46,272 nt of DNA from Dolichospermum sp. UHCC 0259 (GCF_009711935.1 NZ_VIKX01000082.1:1-46272), one strand, 5' to 3'. Positions 10,758 to 19,743 are shown, counted from the stretch's first letter. The notes: generated from the letters alone by a model not told the origin. Program-made: numbers and translations.

Positions 10758-11092
10758 AACCGTTATCTCACTTCTGTTAAATGGGAATATTTACTGAATA
10801 AATTTTGCCAAAACAAAAATTAAATTCTCAATTCTTTCGTGATAAAAGTTATAAATATTTCAGAGAGAACAAGAAGCAACAGAGAAGAGAAAAACTCATG
10901 TTTAAACCTAAGATTTAAACTGGTGTAAATTAGAGTTTCTTATCTGTTCCCTGTTTTCCATTCCTTTTTTTTTGTAAACTTTAAATTTTAACGATATATT
11001 TTAACCAAAGGCATTATTTCAAAACCTGGAAACAATTGCTGTTTTCTCCGCTAGTTGATAAAATCACATTGCTAGTTATTTACCTTTGACAA
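10758..11092. other. Intergenic region, no gene seen
   Basis: A 335-bp AT-rich gap between divergent genes. I see no conserved motif beyond general AT-rich promoter-like DNA; it presumably carries the promoter of the DsbA-like gene. Confidence 0.4.
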
Positions 11093-11839
11093 ATGTTCAA
11101 AATTTTTACTCATTTTCGCAATTTAGCAATTGTTAGCTTTATCTGCCTGATATTAAGCTGGTCACTTCCCGTCCAAGCTCAGACTAAAATAGACCCCCAA
11201 CTAGAAAAACAAGTTCTAGAAATTATCCGCAAAAACCCACAAATCATTATTGAATCTGTGGGAGCATATCAGCAGCAACAGCAACAGAACGTCCAAAAAT
11301 CACGGCAAGAATTTATCAATAATTTTCAAGCAAATCCTCAATCCGTAATTGGTAATTCTCCTACTATTGGTGCAACCAAATCAAAAACGGTATTGATAGA
11401 GTTCTCAGATTTTGAATGTCCTTATTGTGCCGAAGCACATCAAACACTCAAGGATTTATTGGCAAAATACCCGAATCAATTCACCTTAGTTTATAAACAT
11501 TTTCCCCTGTATCAAATTCATGATCAAGCATTACCCGCAGCTACAGTAGCTTGGGCAGCATATCAACAAGGTAAGTTTTGGGAATATCATGATGCCCTGT
11601 TTACCAATCAAAAACAATTGGGTGAAACTTTATATTTAGATATTGCCAAAAAGCTCAATTTAAACCTCATAAAATTTGACAATGATCGCAAATTAGCTAA
11701 TAACGCCATTCAAAAAGACCTATTATTAGCTCAACAATTAGGATTGGGTGGCACACCATCTTTTATTATGACTAGTCCAAATTTTGCTGGGCCTGTAAAA
11801 CTCACAGAAGTAGAAGAAATATTGCAAGGTAAACAATAA
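11093..11839 (+). CDS. DsbA-like thioredoxin-fold protein
   Basis: A 248-aa exported thiol oxidoreductase. A signal peptide or anchor (about 1-29, ending LPVQAQ) is followed by a Gln-rich helical linker (about 35-80) and a DsbA/BdbD-type thioredoxin domain from about residue 95. The redox motif C109-P-Y-C112 follows FSDFE, and the cis-Pro loop is GGTPSF near residue 218. It likely forms or rearranges disulfides in periplasmic proteins, possibly with VKOR as partner, which is usual for cyanobacteria but not seen here. Single gene, ATG start. Confidence 0.88.
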   Translation: MFKIFTHFRNLAIVSFICLILSWSLPVQAQTKIDPQLEKQVLEIIRKNPQIIIESVGAYQQQQQQNVQKSRQEFINNFQANPQSVIGNSPTIGATKSKTVLIEFSDFECPYCAEAHQTLKDLLAKYPNQFTLVYKHFPLYQIHDQALPAATVAWAAYQQGKFWEYHDALFTNQKQLGETLYLDIAKKLNLNLIKFDNDRKLANNAIQKDLLLAQQLGLGGTPSFIMTSPNFAGPVKLTEVEEILQGKQ

Positions 11840-12838
11840 AATCTGATTTTAGGTAATAATTTATACCAGTTTTATGGTTGTTGCCAACAAATCTGCACCT
11901 TTAGCTAGAGGTGGCACGTATTGATTAACTGTTCTAATTGCAGTAAGTGTAAGGAGTAGTCTTATGAGAAGTGATGAGGATAACTTTTCGCTTCTCAATT
12001 CCTATTTTGAGATGACAATAATCTAAATTTTTTGCCGTTTCAGGAAGAGAGAAATTCAAAACCTGTCTAGGATGGAGAAAAGAAAAAGCATGGATCGAGA
12101 AATATAATGTGATTTATGACACCGCTGCACCTGCGGGACATTTACCCATTGTGGGACACATTGGGGAGATTAATGGGAGTGCTATTCTTTTCTCTCGCAT
12201 CTAAACTAAACTTGTAAACTTTAACATCTCAAGCTTTCCGTATTTCACTACCTAGCACTGCGGAGTTATTCCTTTTCTGTCACTTTAGCTTACCCTCGTG
12301 AAAACGGGAGTTAAAAATAAGAAATTAAATCATTTTTTATTCTTCTTCAATGTAATTTTTTTAGAAAATAAATTATTAGTTAAAATAGAATCAAAGAAAT
12401 TATTTTCTTATTTGAAGAAGATGATGAAAGTAAGTAGGTGTGCATAATAAAAGCGACATTTATTACGTTTTGTAAAATGGCTAAAACTCAATCAGAATCT
12501 CGCGTTGAGATAACTTTACATACCGTTACATACCTTTAAATTTTCCTGTTTACCTACTTAGTTAGCTTATTAAAGAAGTTAATCAATCAATTTTTATTCA
12601 AGCCAACAGCAATATAAACACTCACGCCACTTTATCTTTTTTTTGAAGTTGGTTAAAAGTATATCTAGCTCTAGTTTTGAGAATGATAAATCTGTCCCAG
12701 TAATTTGTCCAAAGTTTCAGACTCTTCATTTGATAATTTAATTTATTGTCAGCATTTTTCATTAATAAACTCAATGACTTGAGGTACAACATCGTACTAA
12801 TGAGGAATTGCTAAAAACCTCATTAATAACTCTTTTTA
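11840..12838. other. Non-coding kilobase with possible gene remnants
   Basis: No intact gene of convincing size. Two open stretches look like remnants. On the minus strand, about 45 codons end near 11861 (…TVNQYVPPLAKGADLLATTI…). On the plus strand, a start-less frame at about 12023-12203 includes EKYNVIYDTAAPAGHLPIVG. Neither could be assigned to a family. A long imperfect hairpin lies at 12341-12421. The rest is AT-rich without recognised motifs. Confidence 0.4.
12341..12421. repeat. Long imperfect inverted repeat
   Basis: Outer arms TCTTCTTCAA (12341-12350) and TTGAAGAAGA (12412-12421) are perfect. Inner arms TAGAAAATAA and TTATTTTCTTA also pair, with an asymmetric bulge. It could be a small MITE-like element or an RNA hairpin. 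Confidence 0.6.
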
Positions 12839-13564
12839 TTATTCACCACCAGAAAAAAACACTGGTAAAATAAACGCTGCTATAATTCCCCCTAAGACAA
12901 TCACCTCAATTATTTTCAATAATAAACCACTCGTCATGAACTGATTAATTTCTTCCTTAAGATTATTGGAAAAATTGCCCAACCAAACACAGAGACGACT
13001 ATACCAGTTAGCAGGACTATCTTCTGGGCGGAACTTCCAGGATAATATTGATAATAATAATGGCACACCACCAACTTTAGCTGACATCAAAATATGAATT
13101 GCTAAACACAAAATTATGATTACCCAAGCTATGAGATGAGCATAATACCAAATATGATCAAGTTCTCCTAGTGGTAGCCATTCTTCCTTCATCATTCTCC
13201 CAGATACCACCACCAAAACAGCAGCAAGCAACATTTTAGTATTTACTAAACGTTGTAGACTTACCCACCAAATTGGGTTACCAAATTGACTTAGGTTTTG
13301 GATGGAATCTGGTTGTAATAGTCGTCTTTTTCCAGCATGAAAACTATAAACAGCAAAAAATGGGAATAAAATCAAGAAAAATACTGCCAATGTCCCATGA
13401 ATATCCTGTATAGGATTGATTTTAGGAATCGGTATATATCCAAATCTTTTATCAAAAGTATTGTAAACTAAGAATCCGCTAATAATTGCACCAATTCCTA
13501 AAATCCCGCTTATACCATGCAGGATTCGGAATATTAATGGTTGATAGGGGGCTGAACGATTCAT
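12839..13564 (-). CDS. Cytochrome b561-like membrane protein
   Basis: A 241-aa integral membrane protein with about five helices. Candidate heme-ligand histidines sit in the membrane segments: H16 (RILHGISG), H56 (DIHGTLAVFF), H143 (YYAHLIAWV) and H157 (CLAIHILM). This is the pattern of the Ni-hydrogenase/cytochrome b561 (PF01292-type) fold, so it probably moves electrons across or along a membrane. A fifth hydrophobic helix is at the C-terminus. No partner gene is next to it. The heme function is inferred from the histidines. Confidence 0.75.
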   Translation of the reverse strand: MNRSAPYQPLIFRILHGISGILGIGAIISGFLVYNTFDKRFGYIPIPKINPIQDIHGTLAVFFLILFPFFAVYSFHAGKRRLLQPDSIQNLSQFGNPIWWVSLQRLVNTKMLLAAVLVVVSGRMMKEEWLPLGELDHIWYYAHLIAWVIIILCLAIHILMSAKVGGVPLLLSILSWKFRPEDSPANWYSRLCVWLGNFSNNLKEEINQFMTSGLLLKIIEVIVLGGIIAAFILPVFFSGGE

Positions 13565-13633
13565 AAGTTAATGTAGTAAGGTTTCCAAAAAGCTAATTTT
13601 AGCTGAGTATATTAAAACATAGGATTTATATTA

Positions 13634-13689
13634 CAGCAAATTGCAGATTAATTAGGCAGAGGATCTAAATTTAAAGCCGAATAGTAGGT
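13634..13689. repeat. Dispersed intergenic repeat, copy B
   Basis: Partner of the block at 9471-9526; ungapped match with shared AAATTGCAGATTAAT. Located upstream of the methylase gene. Confidence 0.7.
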
Positions 13690-13714
13690 TGGGTTGAATG
13701 AAGTGAAACCCAAC
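13688..13714. repeat. GTTGGGTT hairpin repeat
   Basis: Arms GTTGGGTT and AACCCAAC around GAATGAAGTGA. This is a dispersed hairpin type frequent in Nostocales genomes. Confidence 0.7.
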
Positions 13715-13742
13715 ATTAGCGGTAATATAGTAAGAGTTGTTG

Positions 13743-13765
13743 GGTTTGGTTGCGTCAACCAAACC
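13743..13765. repeat. 10-bp-stem hairpin upstream of the methylase
   Basis: A perfect stem, GGTTTGGTTG and CAACCAAACC, with loop CGT, about 65 bp before the methylase start. It may be a dispersed repeat or an attenuating hairpin. Confidence 0.7.
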
Positions 13766-13829
13766 TACAATAAATGTTGTTTTACTGAATCCTGAATTCT
13801 GCTATATTCCCTCTGGAAACTCAAATAAT

Positions 13830-14636
13830 ATGAATATCAAAAGTCCTCTCCGTTATCCTGGTGGAAAATCAAGAGCAATTAAAAGCATCGCTGAATGTCT
13901 ACCAAAAAAGTTTTGCGAATTTAGAGAACCTTTTGTTGGTGGTGGTTCAGTTTTCATTTATCTCAAACAACAATTTCCCAATTTAAAGATTTCTATTAAC
14001 GATTTAAACCCAGAATTATTTTTATTTTGGTATTTTGCAAAATCTGATTTATCAAAATTAGTTTCCGCAGTTCGTCAAGTTAAAGAAAATTCTCAAGATG
14101 GAAAATTACTTTTTGCCAAATTAGCTCATGTAAATGTTAACACATTATCAGACATAGAAAGAGCAGTCCGGTTTTTTGTTCTGAATAGAATTACATTTTC
14201 TGGAACTATAGAATCCGGTGGATTTTCTTTAGAATCCTTTCATAAAAGATTTACAAATTCATCAATAGATAGACTAGAAAAACTAGAAAATATCCTAACA
14301 AAAGATATCCAAGTTACTAACTTAGATTATAGCCATCTGATTAACGAACCAGGAAAAGAAGTATTCATATTTTTAGATCCTCCTTATGTTAAAGCTGAAA
14401 AATCTAAATTATATGGTAAAAAAGGAGATTTACATACAGGATTTGATCATCAAAGATTTGCTTCAAATTTAAAACAATGTCCCCATAACTGGTTAATTAC
14501 ATACGACGATTGCCCAGAAATCAGAGAAAACTTTAAATGGGCAAATATCATTGAATGGGAATTACAATATGGCATGAATAATTATCAACAGAAAAAAGCT
14601 GCAAAAGGCAAAGAACTATTTATTAGTAATTATTAG
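13830..14636 (+). CDS. Dam-type adenine-N6 DNA methyltransferase (D12 class)
   Basis: A 268-aa solitary methylase. Motif X is LRYPGGK near the N-terminus, the AdoMet-binding motif I is REPFVGGGSVF, and the catalytic motif IV is FLDPPYV. This order defines the Dam/D12 alpha class that methylates adenine, often in GATC. No restriction endonuclease gene is adjacent, so it looks like an orphan regulator or protective methylase. The frame can be extended 31 codons upstream, but MNIKSPLRYPGG at 13830 is the normal D12 start. GATC specificity is inferred from the family. Confidence 0.9.
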   Translation: MNIKSPLRYPGGKSRAIKSIAECLPKKFCEFREPFVGGGSVFIYLKQQFPNLKISINDLNPELFLFWYFAKSDLSKLVSAVRQVKENSQDGKLLFAKLAHVNVNTLSDIERAVRFFVLNRITFSGTIESGGFSLESFHKRFTNSSIDRLEKLENILTKDIQVTNLDYSHLINEPGKEVFIFLDPPYVKAEKSKLYGKKGDLHTGFDHQRFASNLKQCPHNWLITYDDCPEIRENFKWANIIEWELQYGMNNYQQKKAAKGKELFISNY

Positions 14637-14644
14637 TAATTATC

Positions 14645-14677
14645 AGATCCCCGACTTCTCCAAGAAGTCGGGGATCT
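14645..14677. repeat. 33-bp GATC palindrome, copy 3
   Basis: Same arms as at 3998, loop CCA. It lies 8 bp after the methylase stop and before trpD, where it may serve as a terminator-like hairpin. Confidence 0.95.
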
Positions 14678-14727
14678 AAACCTCTAAACCTGATAAAATC
14701 ACATCCAGTGTCAAAAAAAGCCGAACA

Positions 14728-15774
14728 ATGGATTCTACTATTTGGTCTAACTTACTCAAACAATTATTAGAACGTCAATCATTATCCCGGACTCAAGCCG
14801 CAGAATTGATGCAAGGATGGATAAATGAAACGATTCCCCCAGAACTATCAGGGGCAATTTTAATGGCCTTGAACTTTAAAGGCTTATGTGCTGAAGAATT
14901 AACAGGAATGGCCGGAGTATTAAAATCTCTGTCTTCCGTACCCATAAATAAGGGCGGGGAAACCCCGCCCCTACGGTTAATTGATACTTGTGGTACAGGT
15001 GGTGATGGGGCATCAACCTTTAATATTTCCACCGCTGTCGCCTTTGTAGTGGCTGCTGCGGGTATACCTGTGGCTAAACATGGTAGTCGTTCTGCTTCCA
15101 GTCTGACAGGAAGCGCGGATGTTTTAGAAGCCTTGGGAGTAAATTTGACTGCTGCCAGTGATAAAGTCCAAGCAGCAGTACAAGAGGTAGGAATTACATT
15201 TTTATTCGCCCCTGGGTGGCATCCAGCCCTGAAAGCCGTTGCCCCATTACGGCGAAATCTCAAAGTGCGGACTGTGTTTAATTTACTAGGACCTTTAGTA
15301 AATCCCCTGAATCCTACTGGTCAGGTAATTGGTGTTTTTGATCCTCAACTGATAGAAACTGTTGCTGAAGCTTTAAATCTCTTAGGGACACAAACAGCAA
15401 TGGTTCTGCATGGACGAGAAAAATTAGATGAGGCTGGTTTGGGCGATATTACCGATTTGGCAACTTTAAAAGATGGTAAAGTATTGCTAACTACTGTTGA
15501 TCCCCAGGAAGTGGGTGTGATTCCTGCTACCATTACCGCTGTTAAGGGTGGTGATGCACAAGAAAATGCGGTGATTCTTAAAAAAGTTTTGCAAGGGAAA
15601 GGCACACAAGCGCAACAAGATATAGTGGCGTTAAATGCTTCCCTGGCATTGCAAGTAGCTGGTGCTGTTCCCTGGTTAAATCATGGTCAAGGGGTGACTG
15701 TAGCTAAAGAAATTTTACAAAGCGGTAGCCCTTGGACAAAGTTGGAACATTTAGTGGATTTTCTGAAGGATTAG
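14728..15774 (+). CDS. trpD: Anthranilate phosphoribosyltransferase
   Basis: TrpD transfers phosphoribosyl from PRPP to anthranilate, the second step of tryptophan synthesis from chorismate. The 348-aa protein shows the PRPP-binding GTGGDG at 89-94, and KHGSRSASS at 117-125 contacts anthranilate and phosphate. A loop at residues about 75-82 (KGGETPPL) is encoded by a GC-rich palindrome found elsewhere in intergenic DNA, so this short insertion is probably a repeat that landed in frame. The last 71 bp overlap the 3' end of the convergent protease gene. No other trp genes are adjacent. Confidence 0.97.
   Translation: MDSTIWSNLLKQLLERQSLSRTQAAELMQGWINETIPPELSGAILMALNFKGLCAEELTGMAGVLKSLSSVPINKGGETPPLRLIDTCGTGGDGASTFNISTAVAFVVAAAGIPVAKHGSRSASSLTGSADVLEALGVNLTAASDKVQAAVQEVGITFLFAPGWHPALKAVAPLRRNLKVRTVFNLLGPLVNPLNPTGQVIGVFDPQLIETVAEALNLLGTQTAMVLHGREKLDEAGLGDITDLATLKDGKVLLTTVDPQEVGVIPATITAVKGGDAQENAVILKKVLQGKGTQAQQDIVALNASLALQVAGAVPWLNHGQGVTVAKEILQSGSPWTKLEHLVDFLKD
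14951..14974. repeat. GC-rich CGCCCCTAC palindrome inside trpD
   Basis: GGGCGGGG and CCCCGCCC around AAA, followed by CTAC. It is inside trpD and read in frame. A related element lies at 35599-35622, with cousins at 18946 and 22481 that share the AGGGCG…CGCCCCTAC ends. Confidence 0.9.
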
Positions 15775-16780
15775 CTTCTGAGTGGGATTGGGGACGAAAT
15801 TCGACGACGTTACGTTTGATAGTGACATCGTAATTACCGAAGAAGTCATGTCCTAAAAGTCCTGTTTCTAGTTCTGTACCAGCGATCGCTACTGGGACCC
15901 TATTTACTGTCATACCCCCGGCTTCCATAGACTCAAGATAGCCAATAGGAAATTCCACAGCTTTAGCACTGGCGGTATTTGCTGTAGCCTTGCCGACAGT
16001 GACTACACCTAATGCCGCTGCTATCTTCTGGGTAATTACAGTCCCACTCGCTCCCGTATCCACAATCATCTCAAACCGCTGTGTCCCATTGAAAGTAACT
16101 TCAATAATTGGTGTACCACCAAGTCGCCGTTTAATTGGGGCAATAAATACCTCATGACGGCGAGGGAGGATGGGTGGTGGTGAGAAACTAGGCTTAGATA
16201 AGGATGGTTTTAGAGCTTTATCAGCGGGACGGAGGGAAACTATCACAGTAGTCTGTGGTTTGGGAACATCAATCACCACTGATTGCGGCTGAGTTACAGA
16301 AGATGCTAAATTTTTGGGGTAAGCTTTCCGGCGAGCTAAGGCAACTTGACGGCGATATTCAATGATTTGACGTTGAGCAAAGGCAAAATTGCTACTATTG
16401 CGCCTAACTTGCTTCATCAGAGCGATAGCGAAGCGCTGCTGCAAGCAGTTCGCATCTTGCCACTGACTCACCACCAACTTCCAATCATCCACAGATACAG
16501 CAGATTGGCTGATACTTTTAGCACCAGCAGCTTTATCTAGTGCCATTTCCAAAGGACTTAATTGGGTGGAAGCAGATGCTCGTGGCGTTGAATTTGGACT
16601 AGCTAACAGTTGTTTACGTTGACTGGAAGAACGGATAGCCGCCAAACTCCCAGTTGACAAAGACCGTTTAGACTCACCAGTTATCGTTGTCTGCTGATCT
16701 TGATCACAGGCAACAGTCAAAACCGTTAAACTAACGGAACAAAAAATGAGGGCTGTCCGGGACAAAAAATACTGAAGCAT
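15704..16780 (-). CDS. Retropepsin-like aspartic protease, exported
   Basis: About 358 aa from the chosen ATG at 16780 (an upstream frame to 16831 is open but lacks a membrane signal). The N-terminus has a hydrophobic stretch ending TVLTVAC, a possible though imperfect lipoprotein signal. A low-complexity Ser/Thr/Pro linker with a helical region follows. From about residue 225 comes a single-domain aspartic protease with the catalytic motif [15 protein letters not shown] and the closing [15 protein letters not shown]. Such proteins dimerise like retroviral protease. The substrate is unknown. The 3' end overlaps trpD by 71 bp on the opposite strand, so the last 24 or so residues may be a late extension. 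Confidence 0.8.
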   Translation of the reverse strand: MLQYFLSRTALIFCSVSLTVLTVACDQDQQTTITGESKRSLSTGSLAAIRSSSQRKQLLASPNSTPRASASTQLSPLEMALDKAAGAKSISQSAVSVDDWKLVVSQWQDANCLQQRFAIALMKQVRRNSSNFAFAQRQIIEYRRQVALARRKAYPKNLASSVTQPQSVVIDVPKPQTTVIVSLRPADKALKPSLSKPSFSPPPILPRRHEVFIAPIKRRLGGTPIIEVTFNGTQRFEMIVDTGASGTVITQKIAAALGVVTVGKATANTASAKAVEFPIGYLESMEAGGMTVNRVPVAIAGTELETGLLGHDFFGNYDVTIKRNVVEFRPQSHSEANPSENPLNVPTLSKGYRFVKFL

Positions 16781-17001
16781 AGTGAATGTTTTAACCGCCC
16801 TGGCTGCTCTTCCCAAGTGTACTCCCCCCACCCAATTAAAAATGCTTGACTATTGAATCATTTAATTTTTTATTAATTCCCGTCAAAAATCTAAAAGCCT
16901 CAACTCATGGGATAATAAACAGTCGCAGTCGGACACCGGGAAAAAAATTAATTCAAAATTGGGAACAAGTGACTGGGAATGTGTGATTACTCCTCACCCC
17001 C

Positions 17002-17052
17002 TGCCTCCCCTGCCTCCCCTGCCTCCCCTGCCTCCCCTGCCTCCCCTGCCCC
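17002..17052. repeat. 9-bp tandem repeat in the carA leader
   Basis: Five perfect copies of TGCCTCCCC (17002-17046) plus a partial unit, ending only 8 bp before the carA ATG. The pyrimidine-rich repeat fills the place where a Shine-Dalgarno would be. Confidence 0.9.
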
Positions 17053-17060
17053 TTTAACCT

Positions 17061-18206
17061 ATGTCCCTATCTGACGTAATACCTGCTCTACTTGTCTTAG
17101 CAGACGGTTCTGCTTATCGCGGTTGGTCCTTCGGTGCTATGGGAACCGCCATTGGTGAAATCGTGTTCAACACTGGCATGACCGGATATCAAGAAGTGTT
17201 AACCGATCCTAGTTACTGTGGTCAAATCGTTATTTTTACCTATCCCGAACTAGGCAACACTGGTATTAATTCTGAAGACGAAGAATCAAATCAACCCCAT
17301 GTTAAGGGAGCGATCGCTCGTAACATCTGTCATAAACCTAGCAACTGGCGTTCCACCCAATCCCTACCCAACTACCTCCAACAGCACCAAATTCCCGGTA
17401 TTTACGGCATAGATACCCGCGCCCTCACCCGGAAAATTCGGATGTTTGGAGCCATGAATGGCGGCATTTCCACAACAATTCTCGATGAAACAGAATTGTT
17501 AGAAATGGTACAATCAGCACCCAACATGACAGGATTAAACCTAGTCAAAGAAGTCACCACACCAAACGTTTACGAATGGAATGAAGCCACAACCACCCCT
17601 TGGGAATTTAACCCCGAAGCAGTGGCTAAAATTGGCCAAACCTTCACTGTCGTCGCCCTAGACTTTGGAGTCAAGCGGAATATCTTACGCCGTCTCGCCA
17701 GTTATGGATGTCGCGTCATAGTTGTTCCTGCCGATACACAACCAGAAGAAATTCTCAAATACAATCCAGATGGTATTTTCCTCTCCAACGGACCAGGAGA
17801 CCCCGCCGCCGTCACAGAAGGCATCACCACCACCAAAGCCTTACTAGACAGCCAAAAACCCATATTTGGCATTTGTATGGGACACCAAATTTTAGGTCAT
17901 GCCCTGGGAGCAGAAACCTTTAAACTAAAATTTGGACATCGCGGTTTAAATCAACCTGCCGGCTTACAAGAAAGAGTGGAAATTACCAGCCAAAACCACA
18001 GTTTTGCCCTGAACCCAGACTCCCTACCCACAGCCACAGTTGAAATCAGCCATTTGAACCTCAATGATCTGACCGTAGCTGGAGTCCGTCACAAGACCCT
18101 ACCTGTGTTTTCCGTCCAGTACCACCCAGAAGCCAGTCCTGGCCCCCATGATGCCGATTACTTATTTGAGCAGTTTGTCCTAAAAATGCAAGCAGCACGG
18201 CAATAA
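17061..18206 (+). CDS. carA: Carbamoyl-phosphate synthase small subunit
   Basis: CarA is the glutaminase subunit that feeds ammonia to CarB for carbamoyl phosphate, used for pyrimidines and arginine. The 381-aa protein has the N-terminal CarA domain ([15 protein letters not shown], then [15 protein letters not shown]) and a C-terminal class I glutamine amidotransferase domain. The nucleophile Cys lies in FGICMGHQ near residue 272 and the catalytic His-Glu in YHPEASPGP near 355. carB is not in the window. The start codon has no visible Shine-Dalgarno because the 9-bp repeat occupies the leader. Confidence 0.97.
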   Translation: MSLSDVIPALLVLADGSAYRGWSFGAMGTAIGEIVFNTGMTGYQEVLTDPSYCGQIVIFTYPELGNTGINSEDEESNQPHVKGAIARNICHKPSNWRSTQSLPNYLQQHQIPGIYGIDTRALTRKIRMFGAMNGGISTTILDETELLEMVQSAPNMTGLNLVKEVTTPNVYEWNEATTTPWEFNPEAVAKIGQTFTVVALDFGVKRNILRRLASYGCRVIVVPADTQPEEILKYNPDGIFLSNGPGDPAAVTEGITTTKALLDSQKPIFGICMGHQILGHALGAETFKLKFGHRGLNQPAGLQERVEITSQNHSFALNPDSLPTATVEISHLNLNDLTVAGVRHKTLPVFSVQYHPEASPGPHDADYLFEQFVLKMQAARQ

Positions 18207-18300
18207 ATTTTGGATTTTGGATTGCCGATTTGGGATTGAACTCGCATTTTAGATTCACAAATTTAGATTTATGCCAGCAGAGGTAAGGCATAAACCACAA

Positions 18301-18321
18301 AAAATCTAAAATCTAAAATCT
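18301..18321. repeat. AAAATCT heptamer tandem repeat
   Basis: Three perfect copies of AAAATCT between carA and the STAS gene, with degenerate copies before and after. Confidence 0.8.
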
Positions 18322-18439
18322 AAAATTCCCCGGTCATGATGGACATTGGTAATTAGTAAAAAATTTTGCCAGTTCCCAACATAGACAAATTGCTCAAAAA
18401 CCATCTATACTAGAACGTTTACTTTTAGTAAAAAGAACG

Positions 18440-18453
18440 AGGAGAAAATCATA
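18440..18453 (+). promoter_or_regulatory. Ribosome binding site before a probable AUA start
   Basis: AGGAG at 18440-18444 is six nucleotides from ATA at 18451-18453, the ideal spacing. No ATG is present in that frame nearby, and the first GTG at 18475 has no Shine-Dalgarno. Confidence 0.6.
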
Positions 18454-18828
18454 GCTGAACCACTAAATCTAACCGTGAGCCTGAGAGGTACACGCGAAGT
18501 CCGCGATAGCTGTCAGCTATTCCGCCTCACAGGTTTATTAGACGCTTTCTCTGAGCCGACATTCACTAAAGTAATTGGCAGTAAAATTGAGGAAGGCCCA
18601 AAAAACATCATTTTGGATCTCTCACACATTGACTTTGTGGATAGTTCTGGCTTAGGTGCGCTTGTAAGACTAGCCAAACTGGCTAAACCTGAACCTGAAA
18701 GTAAAGGCAGTTTCCAAATTGTCACTAATGCTCGTGTCACCCAAACGGTTAAGCTTGTTCGTTTAGAAAAGTTTCTCTCCCTACAAGTTTCAGTTGATGC
18801 AGCCCTAGAAAACATCCCAGCAGATTGA
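18451..18828 (+). CDS. STAS-domain anti-sigma-factor antagonist-like protein
   Basis: A STAS protein of about 125 aa (117 if started at the GTG at 18475). It has the anti-anti-sigma core: IILDLSHIDFVDSSGLGALV, in which a Ser of the DSSG turn is the usual phosphorylation site for an RsbW-type kinase. From the proposed AUA start it reads (M)AEPLNLTVSLRGTREV. Partner-switching control of a sigma factor or another regulator is likely; the partner is not in the window. A strong terminator follows. Confidence 0.85.
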   Translation: MAEPLNLTVSLRGTREVRDSCQLFRLTGLLDAFSEPTFTKVIGSKIEEGPKNIILDLSHIDFVDSSGLGALVRLAKLAKPEPESKGSFQIVTNARVTQTVKLVRLEKFLSLQVSVDAALENIPAD

Positions 18829-18850
18829 TTGCTTGAATGGAAAATCTAAA

Positions 18851-18889
18851 TTAAGCTATCCGATGTCAAATCTGGATAGCTTAATTTTT
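18851..18889 (+). terminator. Rho-independent terminator after the STAS gene
   Basis: A perfect 11-bp stem, TTAAGCTATCC and GGATAGCTTAA, with a 12-nt loop and followed by TTTTT. It lies 22 bp after the stop codon. Confidence 0.9.
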
Positions 18890-19165
18890 GGATTATTATA
18901 GCTGTATGCACTTGAATGAGATACAGTCAACAAATCGTCAAGCCTGTAGGGGCGCAGGGCCTGCGCCCTAGATTATACTGCATCGCGTGATTACCGCCAT
19001 ACCAAAGAAGAACCCCTATTTAATGTATGATGTTGAGAGTAAAGCAGTTTTACCCCTGACTCGGTGAATTGGTAAATTCTGCTGTAAATATAATTTAAGT
19101 TGCTTTAGATAATGCCGGCAAAAATTGTCTCCCGATGTAGTGCTTTTTTAAGGAATGATTAATCT
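18890..19165. other. Intergenic region between the STAS gene and mrnC
   Basis: No gene seen. It contains a GC-rich palindrome (18946-18970) and a 19-bp segment at 18904-18922 whose reverse complement occurs at 44764-44782. It presumably holds the mrnC promoter. Confidence 0.5.
18946..18970. repeat. GC-rich palindrome, CAGGGCCTG core
   Basis: A 9-bp stem, GGGCGCAGG and CCTGCGCCC, around one G. The 24 bases 18946-18969 are the exact reverse complement of 22481-22504. Confidence 0.9.
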
Positions 19166-19645
19166 GTGAAGTCCAAGGAGGAAACAGGCGAACACGAAGA
19201 AGATGAAACCGCTACACAGCATTCATCAGAGATTTACCCTTGGTTGGTAAATGCCACGCAACTACCCCAGCAAATATCCCCATCTCAAATAAAACAGATA
19301 TCTCCTTCAGCATTAGCCTACTTGGGGGATGCAATTTACGAATTATATGTTAGAATGTTTTATCTGTGGCCACAACAACGATTGGAAAATTACCATCGTT
19401 CCGTAGTGGATCAGGTAAGAGCAGAAACACAAGCGCTACATTTGCGAATGTTAACTCCTTACTTGAGGAGTAACGAATTAGAAATTGTTCGCAGAGGTCG
19501 TAACTCTGCTACGAGTCGTCATAAACGACTAAATCCCGAAATTTATCAACAGGCAACTAGTTTAGAAACCTTAGTTGGCTACTTATATCTTACTGATTAC
19601 CCCCGTTTAACCGAGCTATTACAAAAACTTCCCCTAGAGAAATAG
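19166..19645 (+). CDS. mrnC: Mini-ribonuclease III
   Basis: Mini-III is an RNase III catalytic domain without the double-stranded RNA-binding domain. In Bacillus it matures 23S rRNA, and cyanobacteria carry orthologues. The 159-aa protein has an acidic N-terminal extension (about 1-45) followed by the RNase III signature ALAYLGDAIYELYVR, where the Asp is catalytic. The later YQQATSLETLVGYLY carries the second acidic site. The start is a GTG at 19166. The gene precedes the RlmB-type methyltransferase by 98 bp, which fits a shared role in rRNA processing; this pairing is often conserved. Confidence 0.9.
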   Translation: MKSKEETGEHEEDETATQHSSEIYPWLVNATQLPQQISPSQIKQISPSALAYLGDAIYELYVRMFYLWPQQRLENYHRSVVDQVRAETQALHLRMLTPYLRSNELEIVRRGRNSATSRHKRLNPEIYQQATSLETLVGYLYLTDYPRLTELLQKLPLEK

Positions 19646-19743
19646 TGAGAAGCTACATCTGGCGATTGTTACTGATTTGTACTGGTTCATTAAATTGATG
19701 TCATCGGGCTGTTCACTCATTTAAATCAAATCTCAATACTGTT

